From: Acidobacteriota bacterium
GTDB taxonomy: Bacteria; Acidobacteriota; Terriglobia; UBA7540
Assembly (NCBI GenBank): GCA_021828225.1
Contig: JAKASH010000153.1
Location: forward strand, 1-6,860
Length of the DNA: 6,860 nt
Reading direction: 5' to 3'
Of this stretch, positions 1 through 5,627 are shown one piece after another. A program made the translations under genes and the position numbers. Position 1 is the first letter of the stretch; every line of letters begins with the position of its first letter. The notes beneath the pieces were generated by a model. The model saw nothing but the letters and a program-made list of their open reading frames with translations. It did not search any database and had not been told where the DNA came from.

Positions 1-108
1 GATAAAATTTAAGTGTGAGGGAATCCGGAGGGGTTGAAAGGCGGACCTGTACGGAGCTGCCCTTTGATTTTCCGCGACATCTGGGCTCTGTGGATTTATC
101 ATCGCGTG

Positions 109-216
109 ATGGAGCGCCCATCAAAGCTGCAACTTCTCGGAGCATTTGTCTTGCTCGCCCTGATTCTTTGTATTTTGCTCGGCGGTTATCTGCATCACGT
201 ATGGTCGATGGGTTAG
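109..216 (+). CDS. Possible small single-span membrane protein upstream of miaA
   Basis: A 35-codon frame begins at ATG 109 (GTG 106 or an upstream TTG at 34 are alternatives) and ends at TAG 214-216. After a short charged start (MERPSK) it is almost entirely one hydrophobic stretch, about residues 8-28 (LLGAFVLLALILCILLGGYL), followed by HHVWSMG. This is a typical single transmembrane helix with the N-terminus probably cytoplasmic. Its last 16 bases overlap the first codons of miaA, whose ATG at 201 has no visible Shine-Dalgarno sequence, so translational coupling is plausible. No ribosome binding site of its own is clear. I do not recognise a family. The hydrophobic pattern and the overlap argue for a real gene, but the short length means chance cannot be excluded. 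Confidence 0.4.
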   Translation: MERPSKLQLLGAFVLLALILCILLGGYLHHVWSMG

Positions 217-1193
217 GCGGGGATTATCCACTGATTGCTATTGCCGGCCCTACGGCCACCGGCAAGTCGGCGCTGGCGCTTTATCTGGCCGAGCGGCTGG
301 GCGGTGAAGTTGTCAATTACGACTCCGTTCAGTTCTACCGCGGGTTTGACATCGGTACAGGCAAGCTGTCGCCCGATGAGCGCAGGGGCATTCCGCATCA
401 TCTTATTGACCAGCTCGATCCCGTCGAGCCTTTTACGGCAGGCGACTTCCGCCAGGCAGCCCTGGGCGTGATCGAGGGCATCCGGGAGCGAGGGAACCTG
501 CCGATTCTGGCCGGTGGGACAGGGCTGTACTTGCGCGCGCTGTTACTGGGACTGTTTGAAGGACCGCCGCGCTCGGAGGAATTGCGTGCCCGGCTGCGCG
601 GCCTGGCTGCCCGCCGTGGCCGCGAGTTTTTGCACCGGCTGCTCAAGCGGCTTGACCCGGATTCGGCCGCGCGCATTGACCCGCGCGACCTGCAAAAGGC
701 AATTCGGGCGGTCGAAGTTTGCGTGCTCGCCCGGGAGGCGATTTCAGCGATGCAGGCGCGTGGACGCGATCCGCTGCCGGGTTACCGCTGTTTCAAGATC
801 GGGCTCAATCCGAACCGCGACGAACTTTATGGACGGATTAACCGGCGTGTGGAGCAGATGTTCGCATCGGGCCTGGAAGAAGAGACCAAGCGTATGCTGA
901 TGCAACCGGATGCCGGGAGGTTCAAGGCTCTGGGTGCGTTAGGTTACCGGCAGGTTGCAGCCGCCTTGCGAGGAGAGATCACCCTGGAGGAGGCTCTTCG
1001 CGACACGCAGACCGCTACGCGGCACTATGCCAAGCGCCAATTGACCTGGTTCCGGCGGGAACCGGAGATGAACTGGTTTGCGGGATTCGGAGACGATCCG
1101 GCGGTCCAGTGCCAGGTTCTTGAGGCGATAGAGGCTCGGCTTGCATCCAAATTAAGTCGGGCTTCCTGTTCGTCGAAGGTTGTATCCTCTTAG
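201..1193 (+). CDS. miaA: tRNA dimethylallyltransferase (MiaA)
   Basis: MiaA transfers a dimethylallyl group from DMAPP to N6 of A37 in tRNAs that read UNN codons, in the cytoplasm. This is the first step toward ms2i6A. From ATG 201 the protein is 330 residues, the usual family length. It shows the P-loop GPTATGKS at residues 16-23, the catalytic-Asp motif [17 protein letters not shown] from about residue 39, [11 protein letters not shown] near 103-113, and the C-terminal LGYRQ...[15 protein letters not shown] block. The frame is open upstream to 15, but those 62 residues are not MiaA-like (family members begin just before the P-loop), so 201 is the chosen start. It lacks a visible Shine-Dalgarno and overlaps the small upstream frame. 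hfq and hflX follow, the same order as in Escherichia coli, consistent with one operon. The last ~15 residues (Ser/Lys-rich tail) look unconserved. Confidence 0.96.
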   Translation: MVDGLGGDYPLIAIAGPTATGKSALALYLAERLGGEVVNYDSVQFYRGFDIGTGKLSPDERRGIPHHLIDQLDPVEPFTAGDFRQAALGVIEGIRERGNLPILAGGTGLYLRALLLGLFEGPPRSEELRARLRGLAARRGREFLHRLLKRLDPDSAARIDPRDLQKAIRAVEVCVLAREAISAMQARGRDPLPGYRCFKIGLNPNRDELYGRINRRVEQMFASGLEEETKRMLMQPDAGRFKALGALGYRQVAAALRGEITLEEALRDTQTATRHYAKRQLTWFRREPEMNWFAGFGDDPAVQCQVLEAIEARLASKLSRASCSSKVVSS

Positions 1194-1237
1194 TGAGGCG
1201 TCGGGCCCAGACCGTGCTGGTCGGAAACAGGATTTAT

Positions 1238-1480
1238 ATGGAAAAACAACAAAACATTCAGGACGGATTTTTGAATTCCCTGCGGAAAGAAAAAACGCCC
1301 GTCATTATTTATCTGGTGAGTGGTGTCAAATTGACGGGGCGAATTCGCAGCTTTGATAAATTTGCGGTGATTCTGGATAGCAATGGCACGGAGCAGCTGA
1401 TCTTCAAGCACGCTATTTCAACCGTGGTCATGTATCGTTCAAACCATAACGCCGTTTCATCGGCGTCTCCCGGAGGTTAG
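1238..1480 (+). CDS. hfq: RNA chaperone Hfq
   Basis: Hfq is a hexameric Sm-like protein that binds small RNAs and A-rich or U-rich mRNA sites and promotes their pairing. From ATG 1238 it has 80 residues. The Sm1 region shows Q8, FLNSLRKEK (basic rim residues R16, K17, K19) and [14 protein letters not shown]39-D40-K41-F42 matches the F-D-Q-F segment of E. coli Hfq. The Sm2 motif is FKHAIST with K57-H58, equivalent to the YKHAIST proximal-site motif with Tyr replaced by Phe. The frame is open back to a GTG at 1193, but those 15 codons are not Hfq-like and ATG 1238 follows an AGGA at about 1229-1232, so the shorter form is chosen. The C-terminal tail after the Sm core is short (~15 residues). 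The gene sits 44 bp after miaA and its stop abuts the hflX start. Confidence 0.96.
   Translation: MEKQQNIQDGFLNSLRKEKTPVIIYLVSGVKLTGRIRSFDKFAVILDSNGTEQLIFKHAISTVVMYRSNHNAVSSASPGG
1472..1476 (+). promoter_or_regulatory. Shine-Dalgarno of hflX
   Basis: A perfect GGAGG inside the last codons of hfq lies four bases before TTG 1481. It is the main reason for taking TTG as the hflX start, and it implies that translation of hflX is tied to the end of hfq translation. Confidence 0.7.
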
Positions 1481-2782
1481 TTGGAAACTCGCCAGCGGCA
1501 AATTTCTGAGAAGGCGTACCTGGTAGGCTGGGTCCAGACAAGGCGGGGAAGAATCATTGCCGACTATGACCCGGAAGAAAGCCTGGAGGAATTGCACGAA
1601 CTGGCCGGCAGCGCGGGCGCCCAGATCGTCGGCTCAGTGCTGCAGCGGTCGCCGGAAGGCGATGCGGCCACCCTGGTCGGCCGGGGCAAGGCTCATGAAA
1701 TTTGCGCCGAGGCCCGTGCCGCTCACGCCAACGTTATTATCTTCGATCACGACCTTAGCCCGACGCAGCTTCGCAACCTGGAGTCGGTTCTCCATTCCAA
1801 GGTTATCGACCGCACCCAATTGATCCTCGACATCTTTGCCCGGCGAGCGCGGAGCCGCGAAGGCCAGTTGCAAGTGGAGTTGGCGCAGTTGACTTATCTT
1901 CTGCCGCGCCTCTCCGGCCACGGCACCAGTCTTTCCCGGTTGGGCGGCGGCATTGGAACCCGAGGGCCCGGCGAGCAGCAACTGGAATTTGATCGCCGGC
2001 GCATTCGCACGCGAATCCAGCGGCTGGTTCAGGGCATTGACCGGGTGCGCTCGGAACGCTCTCTCCACCGCGAGCACCGCCGCGAGCAGCAATTCCTGAC
2101 GGTAGCTCTGGTCGGATACACGAACGCCGGGAAATCAACCCTCTTCAACGCCTTGACCCAGGCGCGGGTCTCGACTTCGAACCGCCTGTTCGCAACCCTC
2201 GATCCCACGGTCCGGGCCATCCAGCTCCCTTCACACCGGCAGGTGCTTCTTTCCGATACGGTGGGCTTTATTCGTAAGCTGCCTCCGCACCTTGTGGCCG
2301 CTTTCCAGGCCACGCTCGAAGAACTGGAGGGAGCCAGCCTGCTGGTTCAGGTGATGGACGCGTCTCACTCCCAGCGGCGCCAGCATGAGGCGACCGTGGA
2401 GCAGTTGCTTGAAACGCTGGGACTCGCCGGAACGCGACGGCTCCTGGTGTGGAACAAAATCGATCTGCTGGACGATGATTCGCGCACTCGGCTCCCGCAA
2501 GGTCCCGCCCATGCGGCGGTTTCTGCCGTCACCGGGGAGGGCTTCCCGGCTCTGCTGGAGGCCATTGACAGGGCGCTCGAAGAAGATCCGATTGTCGAGG
2601 GTGAGTTTGAGTTCTCGGCCGGGGATGGCGAACGGCTGGCGCTTCTTCACCGTGCGGGCAACGTCCTTTCCACCCAGTATAAAGACAATCGCGTGACGGT
2701 GCGCGCACGCCTTGCCAAATCGCTTCGGGAACGGCTGGAATCCGAGAGGGACTCCCACGCCAGCTTGTTGGTTCATAACTAA
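1481..2782 (+). CDS. hflX: Ribosome-associated GTPase HflX
   Basis: HflX is an Obg/HflX-class GTPase that binds the 50S subunit and splits stalled or heat-damaged 70S ribosomes. The protein is 433 residues, a normal length. The N-terminal HflX domain (about 10-180) shows LVGRGKAHEI, IIFDHDLSPTQLRNLE and the glycine-rich SLSRLGGGIGTRGPGEQQLE. An arginine-rich coiled-coil linker (about 180-205) follows. The G domain has G1 GYTNAGKST at 212-220, G3 DTVGF at 259-263, G4 NKID at 325-328 and G5 SAVTG from 348. The C-terminal part (about 370-433) matches the extra HflX subdomain. Start is TTG 1481, directly after the hfq TAG and behind GGAGG; no ATG or GTG fits better. It is the third gene of the miaA-hfq-hflX cluster. 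No clear hairpin-plus-T-run terminator follows. Confidence 0.96.
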   Translation: METRQRQISEKAYLVGWVQTRRGRIIADYDPEESLEELHELAGSAGAQIVGSVLQRSPEGDAATLVGRGKAHEICAEARAAHANVIIFDHDLSPTQLRNLESVLHSKVIDRTQLILDIFARRARSREGQLQVELAQLTYLLPRLSGHGTSLSRLGGGIGTRGPGEQQLEFDRRRIRTRIQRLVQGIDRVRSERSLHREHRREQQFLTVALVGYTNAGKSTLFNALTQARVSTSNRLFATLDPTVRAIQLPSHRQVLLSDTVGFIRKLPPHLVAAFQATLEELEGASLLVQVMDASHSQRRQHEATVEQLLETLGLAGTRRLLVWNKIDLLDDDSRTRLPQGPAHAAVSAVTGEGFPALLEAIDRALEEDPIVEGEFEFSAGDGERLALLHRAGNVLSTQYKDNRVTVRARLAKSLRERLESERDSHASLLVHN

Positions 2783-2810
2783 AACGCTTTATTTTTGGGG
2801 CTTCAGGGCC

Positions 2811-2832
2811 TGTGGAAAAAGTTGTGGAAAAA
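2811..2832 (+). repeat. Tandem TGTGGAAAAA direct repeat
   Basis: Two exact copies of TGTGGAAAAA (2811-2820 and 2823-2832) lie 12 bp apart, 28 bp after hflX. Each copy is one mismatch from the reverse complement of the consensus DnaA box (TGTGGATAA). No dnaA, dnaN or AT-rich unwinding element is seen, so an origin function is not supported. Around it, 2783-3020 contains no gene I can recognise. Confidence 0.45.
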
Positions 2833-3021
2833 AACTGGCCTATTGACCTGTACCTTTCTGCCCTTGACCGAGGCAGGCGTTCAGCTCCTGGCGGCAAGTT
2901 TTTCTATCCGTTGTGTTTTCAGTCGCTTACATTGGGGCCAATGAGAGATTACTTGACAGGCGGATTGGTTCTGAGATACGGGACCCGGCGCGGATACCGG
3001 CGGAGTTTTGCACAAATATTC

Positions 3022-3053
3022 GGCAGGCGTCAACCGCGCAGTTGTAGCCTGCC
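3022..3053 (+). repeat. Strong hairpin in the hflX-pgsA spacer
   Basis: GGCAGGC (3022-3028) pairs exactly with GCCTGCC (3047-3053). Inside it, CAAC (3031-3034) pairs with GTTG (3041-3044) around a 6-base loop, with only a 2x2 mismatch between the stems. There is no T-run after it, so it is not a standard terminator. Part of its right arm, GTAGCCTGC (3044-3052), recurs exactly at 3112-3120, which suggests a small repeat family or a remnant. It lies in the frame read as the decayed phosphatase N-terminus. Confidence 0.4.
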
Positions 3054-3120
3054 ATCCGCTGGTTTTACTCGTCAAATCGGTCTTCTCAGGGTATAGGCTC
3101 TGTGGGTAGCCGTAGCCTGC

Positions 3121-3453
3121 TTGCCATGCCGGGAAGTCACCACGGCTCTGGACGCGGGAATCCACTGCGTCCACTTGCCATGGATTCCCTGGCCCTTCTT
3201 CTCCTGCCCGCACAAGAAGGTTGTGGCGGCGTTCCTCAAGATTCTGGCCGATAACCCCGGCAAGACGGTCTTTGTGCACTGCGTGCCGGGCAGCGACCGG
3301 ACCAGAGTAGTGATCGCGGCCTACGAGATCGAGGTGGAGCATTGCTCAAAGAAGATGGCCGTGCGGGAGATGCACCGGTTTGGGTTCCACTGGTACCTTT
3401 TTCCGCTCTGGGAACTCTGGATCAAACACCTGAAGAACATTCCTGGTGCGTGA
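3121..3453 (+). pseudogene. Dual-specificity/tyrosine phosphatase remnant, C-terminal half
   Basis: This 110-codon frame matches the C-terminal half of bacterial dual-specificity (cysteine-based) phosphatases. AGIHCVHLPW leads to a helix VVAAFLKILADNPGK, then the P-loop VFVHCVPGSDRT with Cys54 and Arg60 (CX5R). EIEVEHCSKKMAVREMHRFGFH and a hydrophobic end follow. These enzymes hydrolyse phospho-Tyr/Ser/Thr or related phosphoesters. The typical N-terminal half is missing: translation would have to start at a non-ATG codon (TTG 3121) with no ribosome binding site. In the same frame, TAG 3094-3096 separates it from an upstream open stretch (2812-3096) that contains IFGRRQP 82 codons before the active-site His, about the spacing of the YRGxQP motif in this family. 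I read it as a gene broken by a stop codon, although an assembly error or a short functional protein is possible. The Gly that usually follows DRT is replaced by Arg. Confidence 0.6.
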
Positions 3454-3564
3454 AAGCACTGCGGAAGGGCTTAGTGATGGCGGCTTTTTCCTTTCCTGTG
3501 CGGAGCGGGAATTGGCCTGTTCAGGGCTGCCGGTAAAGGAACTTGCTGCGGTTGTTTTCGCCGC

Positions 3565-3663
3565 AAGGTCATTGCAATACTTCGGCGCCCGGGGAGCTTC
3601 ATGTTGGGGCTGAATTCTGCCGAAAGGAAATCTGAAGGTCTTTTGTGGAATTGCAATGACTTT
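3565..3663 (+). repeat. Long-range inverted repeat based on ATTGCAAT
   Basis: The left arm (3565-3578, AAGGTCATTGCAAT) and right arm (3650-3663, ATTGCAATGACTTT) are inverted copies, matching at 13 of 14 positions with 11 contiguous. The core ATTGCAAT is itself a perfect palindrome, so each arm could be a protein-binding dyad. A nested pair, TTCGGC (3581-3586) and GCCGAA (3619-3624), lies inside. The right arm ends two bases before the -35 of the pgsA promoter, fitting either an operator pair or the ends of a tiny (~99 bp) element. The rest of 3454-3740 shows no gene. Confidence 0.5.
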
Positions 3664-3665
3664 CG

Positions 3666-3694
3666 TTGACACCCTGCATGGCCTTGGCTATAGT
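3666..3694 (+). promoter_or_regulatory. Sigma-70-type promoter for pgsA
   Basis: A perfect -35 TTGACA (3666-3671), a 17-bp spacer and a -10 TATAGT (3689-3694, five of six consensus bases) predict a transcript starting near 3701. That would give a 5' leader of about 75 bases before the chosen pgsA ATG. This makes pgsA and the following gene a transcription unit separate from miaA-hfq-hflX. Confidence 0.75.
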
Positions 3695-3776
3695 GGGGGG
3701 TGTTAGTAGGGCTCCCCGCTGAAAGCCGTGAAGCACCCCGGTGAGTGAGCCTATCTTCCATGAAATTCCGCTGGGG

Positions 3777-4409
3777 ATGAAAACTCCAATTGCGATGAAT
3801 CTCCCTTTATCACTGACGGTCCTTCGCATCTTTTTTGTTCCCCTCATCGTCGTGCTGATGTTGACAAAGGGAAACAACATGGATCTGCTGGCGGTCGCGG
3901 TGTTTCTGCTGGCCTCGACTACCGACCTGCTGGACGGATACCTGGCCCGGAAGCGGGGGCAGGTCACGGCGCTGGGGATTCTTCTGGACCCGCTTGCCGA
4001 CAAGCTGCTGACGGCCTCAGCCTTCATTTCGCTGGTCTGGCTTCACCTGGTTCCGGCGTGGATGGTGGTGATCATCGTGGGGCGGGAGCTGGCGGTCACG
4101 GGGCTTCGTTCCATCGCCTCAGCGCAGGGATTTTTGCTGCAGGCTTCTGAACTGGGCAAGACGAAAATGGTTCTGCAGGTGGCGGCCATCAGCGTAATTA
4201 CCCTCGAGCCGCGATTCCCGTCTGTCCTGTTCGGCGGGATGCTTTTGCTCTGGGCGGTTGTGGTGTTTGCGATCGTTTCAGGCACGCAATACTTCTGGGA
4301 TTTCCGCAAGAAGATGGAGGATCGCATCAAGCAGGAGATCCCCGGCCACATGGTGGTGATTCGAGGGGGCAAGGACAAAGAGGGCGAGAAAGATGCCGCC
4401 GCTCACTGA
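3777..4409 (+). CDS. pgsA: CDP-diacylglycerol--glycerol-3-phosphate 3-phosphatidyltransferase (PgsA)
   Basis: PgsA makes phosphatidylglycerol phosphate from CDP-diacylglycerol and glycerol-3-phosphate in the inner membrane, the committed step to phosphatidylglycerol and cardiolipin. Numbered from ATG 3777 (210 residues), the CDP-alcohol phosphotransferase signature is complete: D50-x2-D53-G54-x2-A57-R58-x8-G67-x3-D71-x3-D75. The family-typical N-terminus NLPLSLTVLRIFFVPL precedes it. Hydrophobic segments follow at about 15-30, 37-48, 82-104, 135-148 and 155-175, and the tail is basic and hydrophilic. The start is uncertain: GTG 3741, ATG 3777 and ATG 3795 are all in frame, 3795 fits family N-termini best, and none has a good Shine-Dalgarno. 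A six-codon frame at 3760-3780 ends in ATGA over ATG 3777. The 3' end overlaps the AMMECR1 gene by 17 bp. Confidence 0.93.
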   Translation: MKTPIAMNLPLSLTVLRIFFVPLIVVLMLTKGNNMDLLAVAVFLLASTTDLLDGYLARKRGQVTALGILLDPLADKLLTASAFISLVWLHLVPAWMVVIIVGRELAVTGLRSIASAQGFLLQASELGKTKMVLQVAAISVITLEPRFPSVLFGGMLLLWAVVVFAIVSGTQYFWDFRKKMEDRIKQEIPGHMVVIRGGKDKEGEKDAAAH

Positions 4410-4995
4410 AGAGGAACGGAAGACCCTGCTCGCGCTGGCGCGGCAGGCCCTGGAAGAAGGTGTCCTGGGACCCCTGGTACCCAGGGAAATTCCAGACCCA
4501 ACGCCCGCCCTGACGGAACCCCGGGGAGCTTTTGTCACTCTGCGGAAGCACGGCCAGCTCCGAGGCTGCATCGGGCATGTGCAGACGTCAGAGCCCCTCT
4601 ACAAGACGGTCCAGAAATGCGCTGTGGCTTCAGCGCTTGCCGATCCCCGATTCGTTTCCGTAACTCCCGATGAAGTTCCCGAACTGCATATGGAAATTTC
4701 CGTGCTCAGCCGGCCGGCGGAGATTACTCCCGAGCAGATCGTTATCGGCGAACATGGCCTGATCATAAGCCAGGGCTGCCGCCGGGGACTGCTTTTGCCC
4801 CAAGTCCCCGTCACCTGGAAATGGGACCGCATGCAGTTTCTGGAAGAGACCTGCGCCAAAGCAGGGCTTCCCAAAGATGCCTGGCTGCGCGGCGCCCGCA
4901 TTGAGGCGTTTACCGCCGAGGTATTCGAAGAACCGCCCGAGCCTCCGGTTTCGCCCCCATCCCAGGGCACAATTCCCCACGTGACGACAAGCTGA
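4393..4995 (+). CDS. AMMECR1-domain protein (AmmeMemoRadiSam system protein A-like)
   Basis: This 200-residue protein is an AMMECR1-family member. The domain spans nearly the whole length: an N-terminal helix (TEEERKTLLALARQALEEG), GAFVTLRKHGQLRGCIG with the hallmark LRGCIG at 56-61, ALADPRF, and ELHMEISVLSRP. GEHGLIISQGCRRGLLLPQV and TWKWDRMQFLEETCAKAGLP complete it. The last ~25 residues are Pro-rich and probably disordered. The biochemical role is not established. In many prokaryotes the gene sits with MEMO-family and radical-SAM genes (AmmeMemoRadiSam), but neither partner is in this window. Its start lies within the last 17 bases of pgsA in another frame, with a purine-rich AGAGGG at about 4379-4384, so it is likely translated from the pgsA mRNA. 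Confidence 0.9.
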   Translation: MPPLTEEERKTLLALARQALEEGVLGPLVPREIPDPTPALTEPRGAFVTLRKHGQLRGCIGHVQTSEPLYKTVQKCAVASALADPRFVSVTPDEVPELHMEISVLSRPAEITPEQIVIGEHGLIISQGCRRGLLLPQVPVTWKWDRMQFLEETCAKAGLPKDAWLRGARIEAFTAEVFEEPPEPPVSPPSQGTIPHVTTS

Positions 4996-5041
4996 GAAGA
5001 TTTATCGCCTTACCCATGTTTCGCATCGGGATGTAAATTGC

Positions 5042-5106
5042 CCCGGCATCATGAAGCTTCAGGCAGGAACACACCACGGGGCGTATAGGATCATCCTGCC
5101 GCCGGG
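5042..5106 (+). repeat. Nested inverted repeats in the AMMECR1-blaI spacer
   Basis: CCCGGC (5042-5047) pairs with GCCGGG (5101-5106), and immediately inside the right arm TCCTGCC (5094-5100) pairs with GGCAGGA (5062-5068). The loop side holds the 10-bp palindrome TGAAGCTTCA (5052-5061). This could form a branched RNA structure 46 bases after the AMMECR1 stop. There is no T-run, so a role in transcript ending is only a guess. Confidence 0.3.
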
Positions 5107-5168
5107 TGAGGTCGGCATGGCGTCCTGATTCTTACGCCCTGCCTCTCGAAGTCCACTGAAAAACGGGC

Positions 5169-5197
5169 TTGACATCATGGCCGAATGTGCTAATAAT
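5169..5197 (+). promoter_or_regulatory. Promoter of the blaI-M56 operon
   Basis: A perfect -35 TTGACA (5169-5174) and a -10 AATAAT (5192-5197, five of six) are separated by 17 bp, giving a predicted start near 5204. The -10 lies inside the first operator-like dyad, as expected for a repressor that blocks polymerase binding. Confidence 0.75.
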
Positions 5198-5222
5198 CTA
5201 GCATACTGCTAAATGATTAGCA
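5188..5222 (+). promoter_or_regulatory. Twin BlaI-type operators
   Basis: Two 16-bp dyads lie 19 bp apart. O1 is 5188-5203 (TGCTAA-TAAT-CTAGCA, one arm mismatch) and O2 is 5207-5222 (TGCTAA-ATGA-TTAGCA, perfect 6-bp arms). O1 covers the -10 and O2 covers the predicted transcription start up to the ribosome binding site. BlaI/MecI repressors bind comparable short dyads as dimers in front of their own genes, so autorepression is inferred. Confidence 0.7.
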
Positions 5223-5223
5223 C

Positions 5224-5229
5224 AAGGAG
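5224..5229 (+). promoter_or_regulatory. Shine-Dalgarno of blaI
   Basis: AAGGAG lies five bases before GTG 5235 and fixes that codon as the start. It begins one base after operator O2. Confidence 0.75.
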
Positions 5230-5234
5230 AGCCC

Positions 5235-5627
5235 GTGACGAATCACGACGATCACAAACTCAGCCGCCGCGAGCGCCAGATCATGGATGTGCTCTACCAG
5301 CGCCACCGTGCCTCCGCGGCTGAAATTCGCGAGTCCCTTCCCGATGCTCCAAGTTATTCGACAGTCCGTGCTCTGCTCCGCATCCTCGAGGAGAAAGGCC
5401 ATATCCGGCATGAGGAAAAGGGGTTGCGCTACGTGTATTTCCCTACGGTGCCGCGCGCGTCCGTGCGGCGCAGGGCGTTGCGGCACGTGGTTGACACTTT
5501 CTTTGACGGCTCCGCCGCGCAGGCCGTCGCGACGCTGCTGGATCCCTCGACGGCGCGCGTCTCAGAGGATGAACTCGATCGCATTTCAGAGTTGATCGAA
5601 AAAGCTCGGAAAGGGGGTGCCTCGTGA
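5235..5627 (+). CDS. blaI: BlaI/MecI/CopY-family transcriptional repressor
   Basis: This is a 130-residue winged-helix repressor of the BlaI/MecI/CopY family, at the family's usual length. LSRRERQIMDVLYQRHRASAAEIRESL (residues 9-35) forms the first helices, SYSTVRALLRILEEKG (40-55) is the recognition helix region, and HIRHEEKGLRYVYFP (56-70) is the wing. The C-terminal half (about 75-125) matches the helical dimerisation part. The start is GTG 5235 behind AAGGAG. Family members bind dyads at their own promoter and are inactivated when the partner membrane peptidase is activated, by proteolysis. The two 16-bp dyads just upstream and the M56 gene overlapping at GTGA (5624-5627) fit this. The target beyond its own operon is unknown: no beta-lactamase or penicillin-binding gene is present here, so the symbol denotes family, not resistance. 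Confidence 0.93.
   Translation: MTNHDDHKLSRRERQIMDVLYQRHRASAAEIRESLPDAPSYSTVRALLRILEEKGHIRHEEKGLRYVYFPTVPRASVRRRALRHVVDTFFDGSAAQAVATLLDPSTARVSEDELDRISELIEKARKGGAS

Noticed and set aside
15..200. N-terminal extension of MiaA from the upstream in-frame start
   Set aside because: The 62 extra residues are arginine/serine-rich with no MiaA similarity, and the family begins just before the P-loop.
2953..2980. TTGACA at 2953-2958 as a promoter for the phosphatase frame
   Set aside because: No acceptable -10 is found at 16-18 bp (best is GATACG), and the downstream frame lacks a convincing start.
3547..3565. TGCGG/CCGCA hairpin as a terminator
   Set aside because: It has only 5 bp of stem with a 9-base loop and no T-run downstream.
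5051..5128. 25-codon frame from ATG 5051 (MKLQAGTHHGAYRIIL...)
   Set aside because: It has no ribosome binding site, lies within the inverted-repeat structure, and shows no recognisable pattern.
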